This document shows positions 15,550 through 23,425 of a DNA stretch of 28,688 bases, one piece after another. Under the pieces are notes generated by a model, which saw only the letters and a program-made list of their open reading frames with translations, searched no databases and had not been told where the DNA came from. The position numbers and the translations under genes were made by a program. Position 1 is the stretch's first letter. Every line of letters starts with the position of its first letter. This DNA is from CAWDPQ01 sp049642465 (lineage in GTDB: Bacteria; Acidobacteriota; Vicinamibacteria; Vicinamibacterales; 2-12-FULL-66-21). Location: NCBI GenBank assembly GCA_049642465.1, contig JBAROV010000055.1, positions 1-28,688 on the forward strand, read 5' to 3'.

Positions 15550-16575
15550 TCAGCGGCCTTGCGGGCGTCGGCTCAATGCGAGGCGGGGATTGGTGACGAG
15601 CAGCCGTTCAATCTCCTCATTCTGAAAGCCCGCAGATCGGAGAGCTGGCACGAATGCCGTGAAGAGCGAGTCGTAAGGCCGGAACTGACCGCCATCGGGC
15701 TCGCCCACGCGATACCATCCCGCATCCTGCGAGACGAGGACATGATCGAGCAGGCCGCGGTCCTTCATGTGGCCGACGAGCTCGAGGTGCCGAGCGACGC
15801 TCGTCCGAGACACGCCGTCGAATTCGACCCAGGCCCCACGGATTGCGGCCCGTGTGAGGAGGTCCATATCGCGCTCGTTGTGTGCATGGACCCAGATGAA
15901 CGATGAGAGCGGAACACCCGCGCGTTCAAGCAAATCGAGCTGCTCCATCGCAGCGATTCCCGTGGAGGTATGCGATGCGATGGGCAGTCCCGTTTTCCGA
16001 TGGGTGATCGCCGCAGCACGAACGAGTTTCGCGTCCACTTCCGACAGCGGCCCCTCGTCCACACCAATCTTCATGAACGCGGGCTTGATCGACGTATCCT
16101 CGATGCCGTGCTCGAACTCGCGAATCCAGCGCACCGCGAGTTGGTCGGCGGTCTCAATGAACGCATGACGAGGCAGATATCTGTCCTTGGCTGCGCCGTA
16201 ATAGCCGGTGTTGGTCAGGATACCAATGCCTGACGCATCGGAGAGACGTTTCAACAACAGCGGATTTCGCCCGAGATACGCCGGCGTGCAGTCGACGAGC
16301 GTTTGGCATCCGAGCGCGCGGGCCTGCTGCAGGTGAGGGAGTACCGCCGTGAACGCGTGATTCGCATCGTAGCGGCTCGCATTCACCTGGTCGGCGCCTA
16401 TGAAATCCACGAGCACGTGCTCGTGCATCAGCGTGAGCCCGAGCCTCCCCGCGGGGATTGCGCCGGTGACCGTCTGAATCCGCTGCGTTGCGCCGCTGCC
16501 CAGGGCATTGGTGCCAGCGCGGTGTGCACATCCGCCACCAGCGAGCGCCAACAGGAGGATCGAGCGTCGCGTCAT
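15550..16575 (-). CDS. Exported phosphotriesterase-like amidohydrolase
   Basis: A 341-aa TIM-barrel metal hydrolase of the phosphotriesterase (PTE/Php) family. The metal ligands are all present: H51 and H53 (MHEHV), carboxylated K169 (FMKIG), H202 (ASHTS), H230 (WVHAH) and D284 (SQDAG). The N-terminus MTRRSILLLALAGGGCAHRAG carries an Arg pair, a hydrophobic stretch and a cysteine at 16 after Ala-Gly-Gly-Gly, so it may be a lipoprotein, possibly Tat-dependent; the lipobox is imperfect. ATG 16575 is preferred to a GTG two codons upstream. Most family members act as lactonases or on other esters; true phosphotriesterase activity is rarer and cannot be inferred. It precedes the dehydrogenase pair by 90 bases on the same strand. 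Confidence 0.87.
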   Translation of the reverse strand: MTRRSILLLALAGGGCAHRAGTNALGSGATQRIQTVTGAIPAGRLGLTLMHEHVLVDFIGADQVNASRYDANHAFTAVLPHLQQARALGCQTLVDCTPAYLGRNPLLLKRLSDASGIGILTNTGYYGAAKDRYLPRHAFIETADQLAVRWIREFEHGIEDTSIKPAFMKIGVDEGPLSEVDAKLVRAAAITHRKTGLPIASHTSTGIAAMEQLDLLERAGVPLSSFIWVHAHNERDMDLLTRAAIRGAWVEFDGVSRTSVARHLELVGHMKDRGLLDHVLVSQDAGWYRVGEPDGGQFRPYDSLFTAFVPALRSAGFQNEEIERLLVTNPRLALSRRPQGR

Positions 16576-16888
16576 GAGCACGTCGCGAATCTTCTTTCCC
16601 GCCTATCATCCCCCATACATCCCCCTGCTGGCAGGGCCGGTCGCAACGTTGGCTTGCTAGAGGTTGAACAGCTTTCGACGCACCGGCCACGGCTGGCTGG
16701 TGCTGGTTCTGTTCGCGGCGGCAGTTGCAAGTGACCCGCGGCTGATCTACCCTTGGGCTTGGCGTTTACAGGACGCCACCAGTCCGCGGGAAGGGCGGCG
16801 CCCACCTGTCACGCTAATCGTACGGTCGTTACCTCGACTTTCTTCAGCCCATGATGCGGACGCGGGCGCCTGTTGAAGGAGGTCGTCC
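16576..16888. other. Intergenic region between divergent phosphotriesterase-like and ankyrin genes
   Basis: A 313-bp gap. A stretch beginning at TTG 16664 could encode a short hydrophobic peptide (NSFRRTGHGWLVLVLFAAAVAS) but its start signal is poor. At 16823-16842 a 20-base sequence (CGGTCGTTACCTCGACTTTC) nearly repeats 6155-6175. AAGGAGG at 16876-16882 is the ankyrin ribosome binding site. No clear promoter or terminator seen. Confidence 0.4.
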
Positions 16889-18406
16889 GTGTCCACGCCC
16901 AACCCGTTCCCTGTCCCAGCCAACCTCGAACAGCAACGGAAGCTCGCGAAGGATCTGATCCGGGCAGCGCGTGACGGTGACGCGGCGGCCCTCGCGCGCA
17001 TCCGTGCGGTCCAACCGGATGCTGCCGATCGCGCACGAACGCTCAAGCTTGCCGATGCGCAGCTCGCCGTGGCCCGTGAAGGAGGCTTTGAGTCGTGGCC
17101 GAAGCTCGTCGCCGACCTGCAGCAGCGAGACGTCAACGCCTTCTGCGCCGCGGTGCGTGGCGGCGACATTCCACGCACGGAACAGCTCCTCGCGTCAGGA
17201 CACGTCCGGAAACGGATCAACGAACCAATGTTCGAATTCGGTCAGCGGGCCGCGCACATCGCGGCCAAGAACGCAACGATGCTGCGGACGCTGATCGCCG
17301 CCGGCGCGGATGTGAACCTGAAAAGCGACTGGCAGAAGGGTCCGTACACAGTCCTCGATAACACCAACGAGGACACGGCACGATTCCTTCTGGCGCACGG
17401 TGCGACATTGACACCGAACGTTGCGGCGCGCCTCGGTTGGCTCGACGAGCTGCGGGCACTCGTGAACGCCGATCCAGCGTTCGTTCACGCGCGGGGAGGC
17501 GACGGTCAGCAGCCGCTCCACGAGGCGAAGACCGTCGCGATTGCCGACTTCCTGCTGGCCCACGGCGCCAGCGTCGACGTGCGCTGTATCGATCACAAGT
17601 CCACGCCGGCACAGTACGCGTTGGTCGATCGTCCGGACGTCTGCCGGCATCTTCTCGAGCGCGGGGCCACGCCCGACATCTTCATGGCGGCCCGCCTCGG
17701 CGACATCGCTCTCGCAACCGGCCTGCTGGACGCCGATCCGGCCTGCGTAGCCGCTCGCATCAACGCCCCCGGGTATCTCCCAGTTCCGCCCTTCAACATC
17801 TACTGCTGGTCGATCGGTTTCGACCTGTCGCCGCACGAGGCCGCGTTGAAGTTCGATCATCGTGACGTTCACGATCTCCTCGTGGCCCGAAGCCCGGCAA
17901 AGATCCAATTCGTCAACGCCCTCTTGACCGCGGACGAGCGCAGTGCAAACGCAGTTCTCGCTGAGGATCCGTCGCTCCTCATTTCTCTGACACGCCACGA
18001 TCATGCTCGTCTGGCGCACGCGATTTTCCACGAGCGCTTCGACGCGGCCGACCTCATGATCGACTTCGGGTTCGACCCGGCCGCCCCCGGTATCGACGGC
18101 GGGACCGCGCTGCATGCGGCCTGCTGGGTAGGGAGCCTGCGAATGGTTGAGCGCCTGCTTAGGCGCGGCGGCGTGCCGCTCGATGCCAGGGATCCGACGC
18201 ATCAAAGCACGCCGCTCGGATGGGCGGCCTTCGGATCCGTGCATCGCCGTGCGCCAGGCGCGGATTACCCGGGCGTCGCGGACCGACTCGTGGCCGCCGG
18301 AGCGGACATCAACGCGGTCGGGAATGGCCCCGGCCACGCGCTCTTGGCGATGGCGCAGGGCAACCCGGCGATGCAGCAGGCGCTGCGCCGTCTCGGTGCC
18401 AGGTAG
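16889..18406 (+). CDS. Ankyrin-repeat protein
   Basis: A 505-aa soluble protein with no signal peptide. GTG 16889 lies six bases after AAGGAGG, which fixes the start. The first 75 residues are charged and helical (LEQQRKLAKDLIRAARDGDAAALARI...DAQLAVAREGGFESWPKLVADLQ), a pattern common at the front of acidobacterial ankyrin proteins. Repeats follow: AAHIAAKNATMLRTLIAAGADVN, TARFLLAHGATL, PLHEAKTVAIADFLLAHGASVD, VCRHLLERGATP, FMAARLGDIALATGLLDADP, and near the C-terminus TALHAACWVGSLRMVERLLRRGG and PLGWAAFG...RLVAAGADINA. Between them (about 290-390) the repeats are degenerate. Ankyrin repeats bind proteins; the partner is unknown and the gene stands alone. Confidence 0.87.
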   Translation: MSTPNPFPVPANLEQQRKLAKDLIRAARDGDAAALARIRAVQPDAADRARTLKLADAQLAVAREGGFESWPKLVADLQQRDVNAFCAAVRGGDIPRTEQLLASGHVRKRINEPMFEFGQRAAHIAAKNATMLRTLIAAGADVNLKSDWQKGPYTVLDNTNEDTARFLLAHGATLTPNVAARLGWLDELRALVNADPAFVHARGGDGQQPLHEAKTVAIADFLLAHGASVDVRCIDHKSTPAQYALVDRPDVCRHLLERGATPDIFMAARLGDIALATGLLDADPACVAARINAPGYLPVPPFNIYCWSIGFDLSPHEAALKFDHRDVHDLLVARSPAKIQFVNALLTADERSANAVLAEDPSLLISLTRHDHARLAHAIFHERFDAADLMIDFGFDPAAPGIDGGTALHAACWVGSLRMVERLLRRGGVPLDARDPTHQSTPLGWAAFGSVHRRAPGADYPGVADRLVAAGADINAVGNGPGHALLAMAQGNPAMQQALRRLGAR

Positions 18407-18485
18407 ACCTTACGATTTGTGTCTTCGCCGCGAAAGACGATAATCCCCCTCATCACGTCGCGTCCTAGTGGACCGGAGGTCAGCA

Positions 18486-19982
18486 ATGCCGTGTCGAAAG
18501 ATGACGTTCGTCGCGTTCTGGGTGTTGGCGATATCCGCGGGGGTGTCAGGGCAAAACACAAGCTCCGTTGTCGCCGCGGCGTCGAAGGCGATGGGCGTGG
18601 ACAACCTGAACTCAATCACCTACTCGGGAAGAGCTCGAAATGGCGCGTTCGGCCAGAGCAAGAGTATTGGGGAGCCGATGGGACCGGTAAACCTGACGCT
18701 CATTACTCAATACACCAGGACGATTAATTTCGGTCAGGCCTCCGACCCGGCGGCGCTGGTTTCCAGGGCGACCGGCCCGACACTGCCACCGGCAGTACCC
18801 GGAGCTCCAGCTCCTACACCGGGCGTGTTCAACCAGAACGTCACCGGTACGCAAGCCTCAACCAATTGGACGCAGGCGTTGAACATCTGGACGACGCCGT
18901 GGGGATTCTTGAAGGGAGCCGCGGCCAATAACGCGACTGCGCGTCAGCAGGGAGGACAGCAAATCGTCTCGTTTTCCCCGCCGAACTTCAAGTCCCCTTC
19001 AGGGCTGACATACAACGTGACCGGATACTTGAACAATCAGAACCTGGTCACCAAGGTTGAGACGCGCGTCGAGCATGCGGTTGCTGGAGATCTGCTGGTT
19101 GAATTCGAGTATGCGAACTATCAGAACATGAACGGCGTGCAAGTTCCGACCCGCATCGTCCAGCGACAGGCGGGTCTGCAGACATTCGAGGCGAACATTA
19201 CGTCGGCTACGCCAAACCCGCAGAACCTCGCCGAGCTGCTGACGCCTCCTGCGCCAGCGGGCGGCGGAGGGCGAGGAGGCGGTGCGGCTCCCGCTGCTCC
19301 TCAGATCGCAAGCGGACCTCCACCGGTCGAGCGTATTGGCGAGGGTATTTTCAAGATTGGCGGTAACTATGTCTCGCTTGCGATCGACATGGGCGATCAC
19401 ATCCTGGTGGTGGAGAGCGGACAGAACGACGCGCGAGGCACGGTCGTGATGGCAGCGGCCAAGCAGGCCATTGCCGGCAAACCGATCCGGTTCGTGGTCA
19501 ATTCGCATCCCCATTTTGATCACGCAGGCGGCCTCGCGGCGGCGGTGGCGGAAGGCGCCACCATCCTGACGCACCGCAACAATGAGGCCGTGCTCGAGCG
19601 TCTTCTTTCCGGTCCGCGCACGCTCATCGGCGACAGCCTCGCGAAAGCGTCGAATCGCCGCGCCAACGCCGTGCAGCCGGTCGCCGACCGGGATGTGCGA
19701 AAAGGCACGAACGGCAAAGTGGTCGAGCTGTATCGCCTGCCCAACGAGCACAGTGACGGCCTGCTGGCCGTCTACCTGCGAGGGGAGAAGGCGCTGTGGA
19801 CGGCGGATATCTCAATCGTCAATCCCACGCCCGCGCAAGCGGCGGTCGTGAGGTCCGCCGTAGCGGCTTTGGATCGACTCAAACTCGATTACGAGACGTG
19901 GATTCCGGCGCATCCGCCCAATCCGGATCGGCCGCTGACGCGTGCCGATGTCATCGCCGCCGCGCGTTCCGGCAGCCATTGA
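18486..19982 (+). CDS. Exported metallo-beta-lactamase-fold hydrolase with N-terminal extension domain
   Basis: A 498-aa protein. ATG 18486 follows CGGAGG (18474-18479) and gives a signal peptide MPCRKMTFVAFWVLAISAGVSGQ. Residues about 25-255 form a beta-rich domain with no obvious catalytic motif (GVDNLNSITYSGRARNGAFGQ; QNLVTKVETRVEHAVAGDLLVEFEYANYQNMNGVQVPTRI). A Pro/Gly/Ala linker follows at about 255-285. The MBL domain then has HPHFDH (H341, H343, D345, H346), a later HSD in PNEHSDGLL, a D in LWTADIS and H in IPAHPP, which together can bind two metals. Substrate is not evident; MBL proteins of this layout are common in acidobacteria. An alpha/beta hydrolase gene follows 62 bases downstream. 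Confidence 0.87.
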   Translation: MPCRKMTFVAFWVLAISAGVSGQNTSSVVAAASKAMGVDNLNSITYSGRARNGAFGQSKSIGEPMGPVNLTLITQYTRTINFGQASDPAALVSRATGPTLPPAVPGAPAPTPGVFNQNVTGTQASTNWTQALNIWTTPWGFLKGAAANNATARQQGGQQIVSFSPPNFKSPSGLTYNVTGYLNNQNLVTKVETRVEHAVAGDLLVEFEYANYQNMNGVQVPTRIVQRQAGLQTFEANITSATPNPQNLAELLTPPAPAGGGGRGGGAAPAAPQIASGPPPVERIGEGIFKIGGNYVSLAIDMGDHILVVESGQNDARGTVVMAAAKQAIAGKPIRFVVNSHPHFDHAGGLAAAVAEGATILTHRNNEAVLERLLSGPRTLIGDSLAKASNRRANAVQPVADRDVRKGTNGKVVELYRLPNEHSDGLLAVYLRGEKALWTADISIVNPTPAQAAVVRSAVAALDRLKLDYETWIPAHPPNPDRPLTRADVIAAARSGSH

Positions 19983-20000
19983 TATCGTCGAGGAGGACGA

Positions 20001-20057
20001 ATGCTGCGCGCCCGTGCGCCAATCGCTGTGCCGGAGGTGAGTCGATGTCGACGCTGA
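20001..20057 (+). CDS. Possible 18-codon leader ORF overlapping the next start
   Basis: ATG 20001 stands just after GAGGAGGA (19990-19997), a stronger ribosome binding site than that of the following gene. The peptide MLRARAPIAVPEVSRCRR ends at a TGA at 20055-20057, 13 bases inside the hydrolase gene in another frame. It may act as a coupling or leader ORF, or be chance. Its Arg-rich content gives no function. Confidence 0.3.
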   Translation: MLRARAPIAVPEVSRCRR

Positions 20058-21283
20058 CGCGGCGCCGGTTCTGCCAATCGCTTGGCGCCAGCGGATGGCT
20101 GTTGTCCGCTTCGTTTCCCCTCACCGACGTCGGGGGGACGCAGACCCCCACCAAGGCGCCGGACAATCCACACATCGGCAACCTGTATCCATTTGTCCAG
20201 CAGCAGGCCGACCGGTCGCGTTTGGAACTGTCGTTCCTGCAGCCCCAATTCCGCGATCTCGCGTCCTGGCAGCGGACGGCCCGTGCTCGCGTGCTCGAAC
20301 ATCTCTTCTACTCGCCGGCGGCGGTATCGCCGGAGCCCGAGGTGATTCGGCGCAGCGACAGAGGAGACTACATCGAGGAGTACCTGACGTTTCGGACGAC
20401 CCCCGACCTTCGGGTGCCGGCGTACCTGCTGATTCCCAAGGCCGCGACCCGTCCGGCACCGGGTGTCGTCCTGCTTCATTGCCACGGTGGCGCCTACGTC
20501 TGGGGCAAAGAAAAAGTGGTGGCGGTCGAGAACGAACATCCCGTGCTCTCGCAATTCAAACAGCAGCTCTACGAGGGAACGAGCATCGCCACCGAACTGG
20601 TGCGTCGCGGGTACGTGGTGATCACCATCGACATGTTCTATTGGGGCGAACGCCGCATGCTGCTCGAAGAAGATCCGGCGTCTTACCGGGAACGCGAGCG
20701 CATGTCGGCAGACGAAATCGCGGCGTTCAACCGGCGGTCGAGCCAGAGCGAGCAACTCGTCGCCCGGAGCCTGATGACTGCCGGCATCACGTGGCCAGGG
20801 GTGATGTTATGGGACGACCTGCGGACGCTCGATTATCTGGCCGGCCGTCCTGAAGTGGACCGTCAGCGCCTGGGGTGCGTCGGTCTTTCGGTCGGCGGCT
20901 ACCGCAGTTTTCTCCTCGCCGCCCTCGACCAGCGGATCAAGGCGGCCGTAGATGTGGGCTGGATGACCTCGTTTGCCTCGAATATCCGCCGCCACGTCCT
21001 CAACACTGTCGGTCTCACGTTTCACATCCCGGGCCTGTACCGCTACCTGGATCTGCCCGATCTCGCCGCGCTCATCGCGCCACGGTCCGTCTTTGTGATC
21101 AACGGGTCGAAAGACGGCTTGTTTCCGCGCGACGGCGTGGACAAAGCGTTCCGAAAAATCGAGGCGTGTTTTCAAAAGGCCGGCGTTCCGGAACATCAGC
21201 GGTGTCGCCTCTACGAGGCGCCGCACCAATTCAACCGTGAGATGCAGGCGGAAGCGTGGGAATGGCTCGGCCGGCGGGTCTAG
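20045..21283 (+). CDS. Tat-exported alpha/beta hydrolase
   Basis: A 412-aa esterase- or dienelactone-hydrolase-like protein. ATG 20045 follows GGAGG (20033-20037) and gives a twin-arginine leader, MSTLTRRRFCQSLGASGWLLSASF. The catalytic triad is visible: S282 in GLSVGGY, D357 in NGSKDGLFP, H394 in APHQF. The oxyanion region is HCHGGAYVWGKEK. The insertion around DMFYWGERRMLLEEDPASYRERERMSADEIAAFNRR is longer than in small esterases and resembles large acetyl-xylan-esterase/Abhydrolase_7-type enzymes. Probably cleaves an ester in the periplasm; the substrate is not clear. It lies 62 bases after the MBL gene and 55 before malic enzyme, so co-transcription with the MBL gene is plausible. Confidence 0.87.
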   Translation: MSTLTRRRFCQSLGASGWLLSASFPLTDVGGTQTPTKAPDNPHIGNLYPFVQQQADRSRLELSFLQPQFRDLASWQRTARARVLEHLFYSPAAVSPEPEVIRRSDRGDYIEEYLTFRTTPDLRVPAYLLIPKAATRPAPGVVLLHCHGGAYVWGKEKVVAVENEHPVLSQFKQQLYEGTSIATELVRRGYVVITIDMFYWGERRMLLEEDPASYRERERMSADEIAAFNRRSSQSEQLVARSLMTAGITWPGVMLWDDLRTLDYLAGRPEVDRQRLGCVGLSVGGYRSFLLAALDQRIKAAVDVGWMTSFASNIRRHVLNTVGLTFHIPGLYRYLDLPDLAALIAPRSVFVINGSKDGLFPRDGVDKAFRKIEACFQKAGVPEHQRCRLYEAPHQFNREMQAEAWEWLGRRV

Positions 21284-21338
21284 TGGCATGTCTGAGTGAA
21301 ACTTGAACGGATGATGCATTCGTGTCGAAGGATTCGCG

Positions 21339-23003
21339 ATGCCGGATAAGAGCGAAATGCCAACAGACCGCAGAAGCCGCGTTCGGAGGGGAGTCGATCT
21401 GCTTCACGACCCCGTCTTCAACAAAGGCACAGCCTTCACGCAGCAGGAGCGCGACGCCTTGAACCTTGGGGGGCTCTTGCCTCCGAGGATTCTGACTCAG
21501 GACGAACAAGCCGAAAAAGTTCTGGAGAGTTTCCGCGGGAAGACATCCGCGCTGGAAAAGTACATCTATCTCATCTCGTTGCAGGACCGGAACGAGCGCC
21601 TCTTCTATCGGGTCGTCATGGATCATCTCGAAGAGATGATGCCGATCATCTACACGCCCACCGTCGGACAGGCCTGTCAAGCGTACGGACACATTTGGCG
21701 CCGCTCGAGGGGGATGTTCGTGAGCGCTCGAGATCGCGGCCGGGTCGTTCAGATTCTGAGGAATTGGCCCGACGGCCCGGTCCGGGTCATCGTCGTCACC
21801 GACGGCGAGCGTATCCTGGGGCTCGGCGACCTGGGTGCCAACGGCATGGGCATCCCTGTCGGCAAGCTGTCGCTTTATACGGCGTGCGGGGGTATTCCCC
21901 CGGCCTGGTGTTTGCCGGTCACGCTCGATGCTGGCACGAACAACGAGGGATTGCTTACGGACCCTTTGTACATCGGGTTGGCGCAGCGGCGGCTGCCGAG
22001 AGACGAGTACGATGCGCTCGTGGACGAGTTCATGGAAGGCGTACGCACGGTGTTTCCAGCCGCGCTCGTCCAGTTCGAGGACTTCGGCAACACGAATGCG
22101 TTTCGGATCCTCCATAAGTACCGGGACCGCGCCTGCTGCTTCAATGACGATATCCAGGGGACGGCCAGTGTCACTCTCGCGGCGCTGTACTCCGCTCTGC
22201 GACTGACTCCCTCTTCGAAGATTCACGACCAGAGAATGCTCTTCCTTGGCGCCGGTGAAGCCGGCACCGGGATCGCGTCACTCATGGTTGGCGCCATGGC
22301 GGATGAAGGCGTGCCCGAGCAAGAGGCGAGACAGCGTTGCTGGTTCGTCGATTCGAAAGGCCTCGTGGTCAAGGGCAGGGCAGACCTCGCGGAGCACAAG
22401 CTTCCGTTCGCCCACGAGCACGCGCCGCTTTCCGATCTGCTCACTGCCGTGAATGCGCTCAGGCCGACGGTGCTCATCGGCGTATCGGGTCAGCCTCAAA
22501 CATTCAACGAGCCGGTGGTCCGGGCGATGAGCGGGCTCAATGAGCGGCCGGTGATTTTTGCGCTCTCGAACCCGACATCGAAGGCGGAGTGCACGGCTGA
22601 ACAGGCCTACGAGTGGAGCGCCGGCCAGGCGATCTTCGCCAGTGGCAGTCCGTTTCCTCCGCTCAACTACCGCGGCCGTCTGTTGGTGCCGGCACAGGCC
22701 AACAACGCCTACATCTTTCCCGGGGTGGGCCTCGGCGTCATCGCGTCGGGGGCGCAACGGGTTACCGACGAGATGTTCCTGACCGCGGCGCGGACACTCG
22801 CCGCGCGTGTCTCGGACGAGGATCTCGCGTCCGGGAGCCTCTTTCCACCGCTCCACCGGATCCGTGAGCTATCCGTTTCCATCGCCACCGCTGTCGCGCA
22901 ACTCGCCTACGCGCGGCACTTGACGAGCGCGCCCGAGGTCCTGGACCTGCAGGGGTCCATCGAGGCGCTGCTTTATCGGCCAGCCTACAACTCGTACGTG
23001 TAA
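21339..23003 (+). CDS. Malic enzyme (malate dehydrogenase, oxaloacetate-decarboxylating)
   Basis: A 554-aa cytoplasmic enzyme that converts malate to pyruvate and CO2 with NAD(P)+. It belongs to the long form (as E. coli MaeA and eukaryotic enzymes), not the short MaeB-like form. Visible features: GTAFTQQERDALNLGGLLPP near the N-terminus, catalytic Y105 (IIYTPTVG) and K176 (PVGKLSLY), metal ligands E247-D248 (QFEDFGNTNAF) and D271 (NDDIQGTASV), nucleotide motif G304-x-G-x-x-G309 (LGAGEAGTGIA), and FALSNPTSKAECT. Cofactor choice cannot be read with confidence. An AAGGA site precedes ATG 21339. It appears full length and intact. It is the only central-metabolism gene in this stretch besides ispH. 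Confidence 0.93.
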   Translation: MPDKSEMPTDRRSRVRRGVDLLHDPVFNKGTAFTQQERDALNLGGLLPPRILTQDEQAEKVLESFRGKTSALEKYIYLISLQDRNERLFYRVVMDHLEEMMPIIYTPTVGQACQAYGHIWRRSRGMFVSARDRGRVVQILRNWPDGPVRVIVVTDGERILGLGDLGANGMGIPVGKLSLYTACGGIPPAWCLPVTLDAGTNNEGLLTDPLYIGLAQRRLPRDEYDALVDEFMEGVRTVFPAALVQFEDFGNTNAFRILHKYRDRACCFNDDIQGTASVTLAALYSALRLTPSSKIHDQRMLFLGAGEAGTGIASLMVGAMADEGVPEQEARQRCWFVDSKGLVVKGRADLAEHKLPFAHEHAPLSDLLTAVNALRPTVLIGVSGQPQTFNEPVVRAMSGLNERPVIFALSNPTSKAECTAEQAYEWSAGQAIFASGSPFPPLNYRGRLLVPAQANNAYIFPGVGLGVIASGAQRVTDEMFLTAARTLAARVSDEDLASGSLFPPLHRIRELSVSIATAVAQLAYARHLTSAPEVLDLQGSIEALLYRPAYNSYV

Positions 23004-23032
23004 CTCCCCCGCTCGAGAGCCGTAAGGCGCTC

Positions 23033-23060
23033 TTGTTCTCGGCGATTCATCTGTTATATA
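23033..23060 (+). promoter_or_regulatory. Candidate promoter of the padR-ADOP 3 operon
   Basis: TTGTTC (23033-23038) and TATATA (23055-23060) are separated by 16 bases in an unusually AT-rich spot. Transcription would start around 23066, at the left edge of a dyad. A sigma70-type promoter is inferred from the hexamers only. Confidence 0.5.
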
Positions 23061-23065
23061 AATAT

Positions 23066-23088
23066 GTGTCTATGACAGCTATAGGCAC
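23066..23088. promoter_or_regulatory. Probable PadR operator
   Basis: The inverted repeat GTGTCTAT-N7-ATAGGCAC matches in 7 of 8 arm positions and covers the expected transcription start, just before the padR start codon at 23093. PadR regulators often repress their own operon from such a site, so this is the likely autoregulatory operator. Confidence 0.5.
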
Positions 23089-23092
23089 TTCG

Positions 23093-23425
23093 ATGTTGCA
23101 CCGCGAGCTCAAGAAGGGATCGGCGGAGCTGATGATCCTCTCGGTGCTCGAGTCGCGGCCGCGCCACGGCTACGAGATCGGCCGCCTCATCGAGACGCGG
23201 TCGGCCGGCCAGATGAAGTTCCACGCGGCATCGCTTTATCCGTTGCTGTATCGCCTCGAGGAACGGGGCTGGCTGCAGGGCAAGTGGGTGGAGAAGGCAG
23301 GGCAGCGGCGGCGGCGGTTCTATCGGTTGACCGCCGAAGGACGCCGTGTCCTCGCCCGGCAACGCGATACGTGGAAGGCGTTCGTCCACGCCATGCGTCT
23401 TATCACGGGAGTCGATCATGTCTAG
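23093..23425 (+). CDS. PadR-family transcriptional regulator
   Basis: A 110-aa winged-helix DNA-binding protein. The typical PadR core is present: LKKGSAELMILSVLESRPRHGYEIGRLIE (helices 1-2), FHAASLYPLLYRLEERGWLQGKW (recognition helix and wing start), RRRRFYRLTAEGRRVLARQRDTW (wing and C-terminal helix). ATG 23093 is chosen because the likely transcript start and operator overlap the earlier in-frame ATG at 23072; that longer form cannot be excluded. The last eight bases overlap the ADOP 3 start (23418), so both are translated together. PadR next to an ADOP permease is a common acidobacterial pair; the regulator probably controls this permease. Confidence 0.9.
   Translation: MLHRELKKGSAELMILSVLESRPRHGYEIGRLIETRSAGQMKFHAASLYPLLYRLEERGWLQGKWVEKAGQRRRRFYRLTAEGRRVLARQRDTWKAFVHAMRLITGVDHV

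Noticed and set aside
16664..16876. Small plus-strand frame with a signal-peptide-like start (NSFRRTGHGWLVLVLFAAAVAS)
   Set aside because: It starts with TTG only two bases after a GAGG, becomes Arg/Ser-rich low-complexity after residue 40 and has no recognisable family. Possibly a remnant, but not supported as a gene.
19889..20755. Long minus-strand open frames opposite the MBL and alpha/beta hydrolase genes
   Set aside because: They mirror real coding frames and show no motif or start signal.
22998..23036. Hairpin AGAGC-N8-GCTCT after malic enzyme as a terminator
   Set aside because: Only five pairs, with an interrupted T run that overlaps the padR -35 region; too weak to call.
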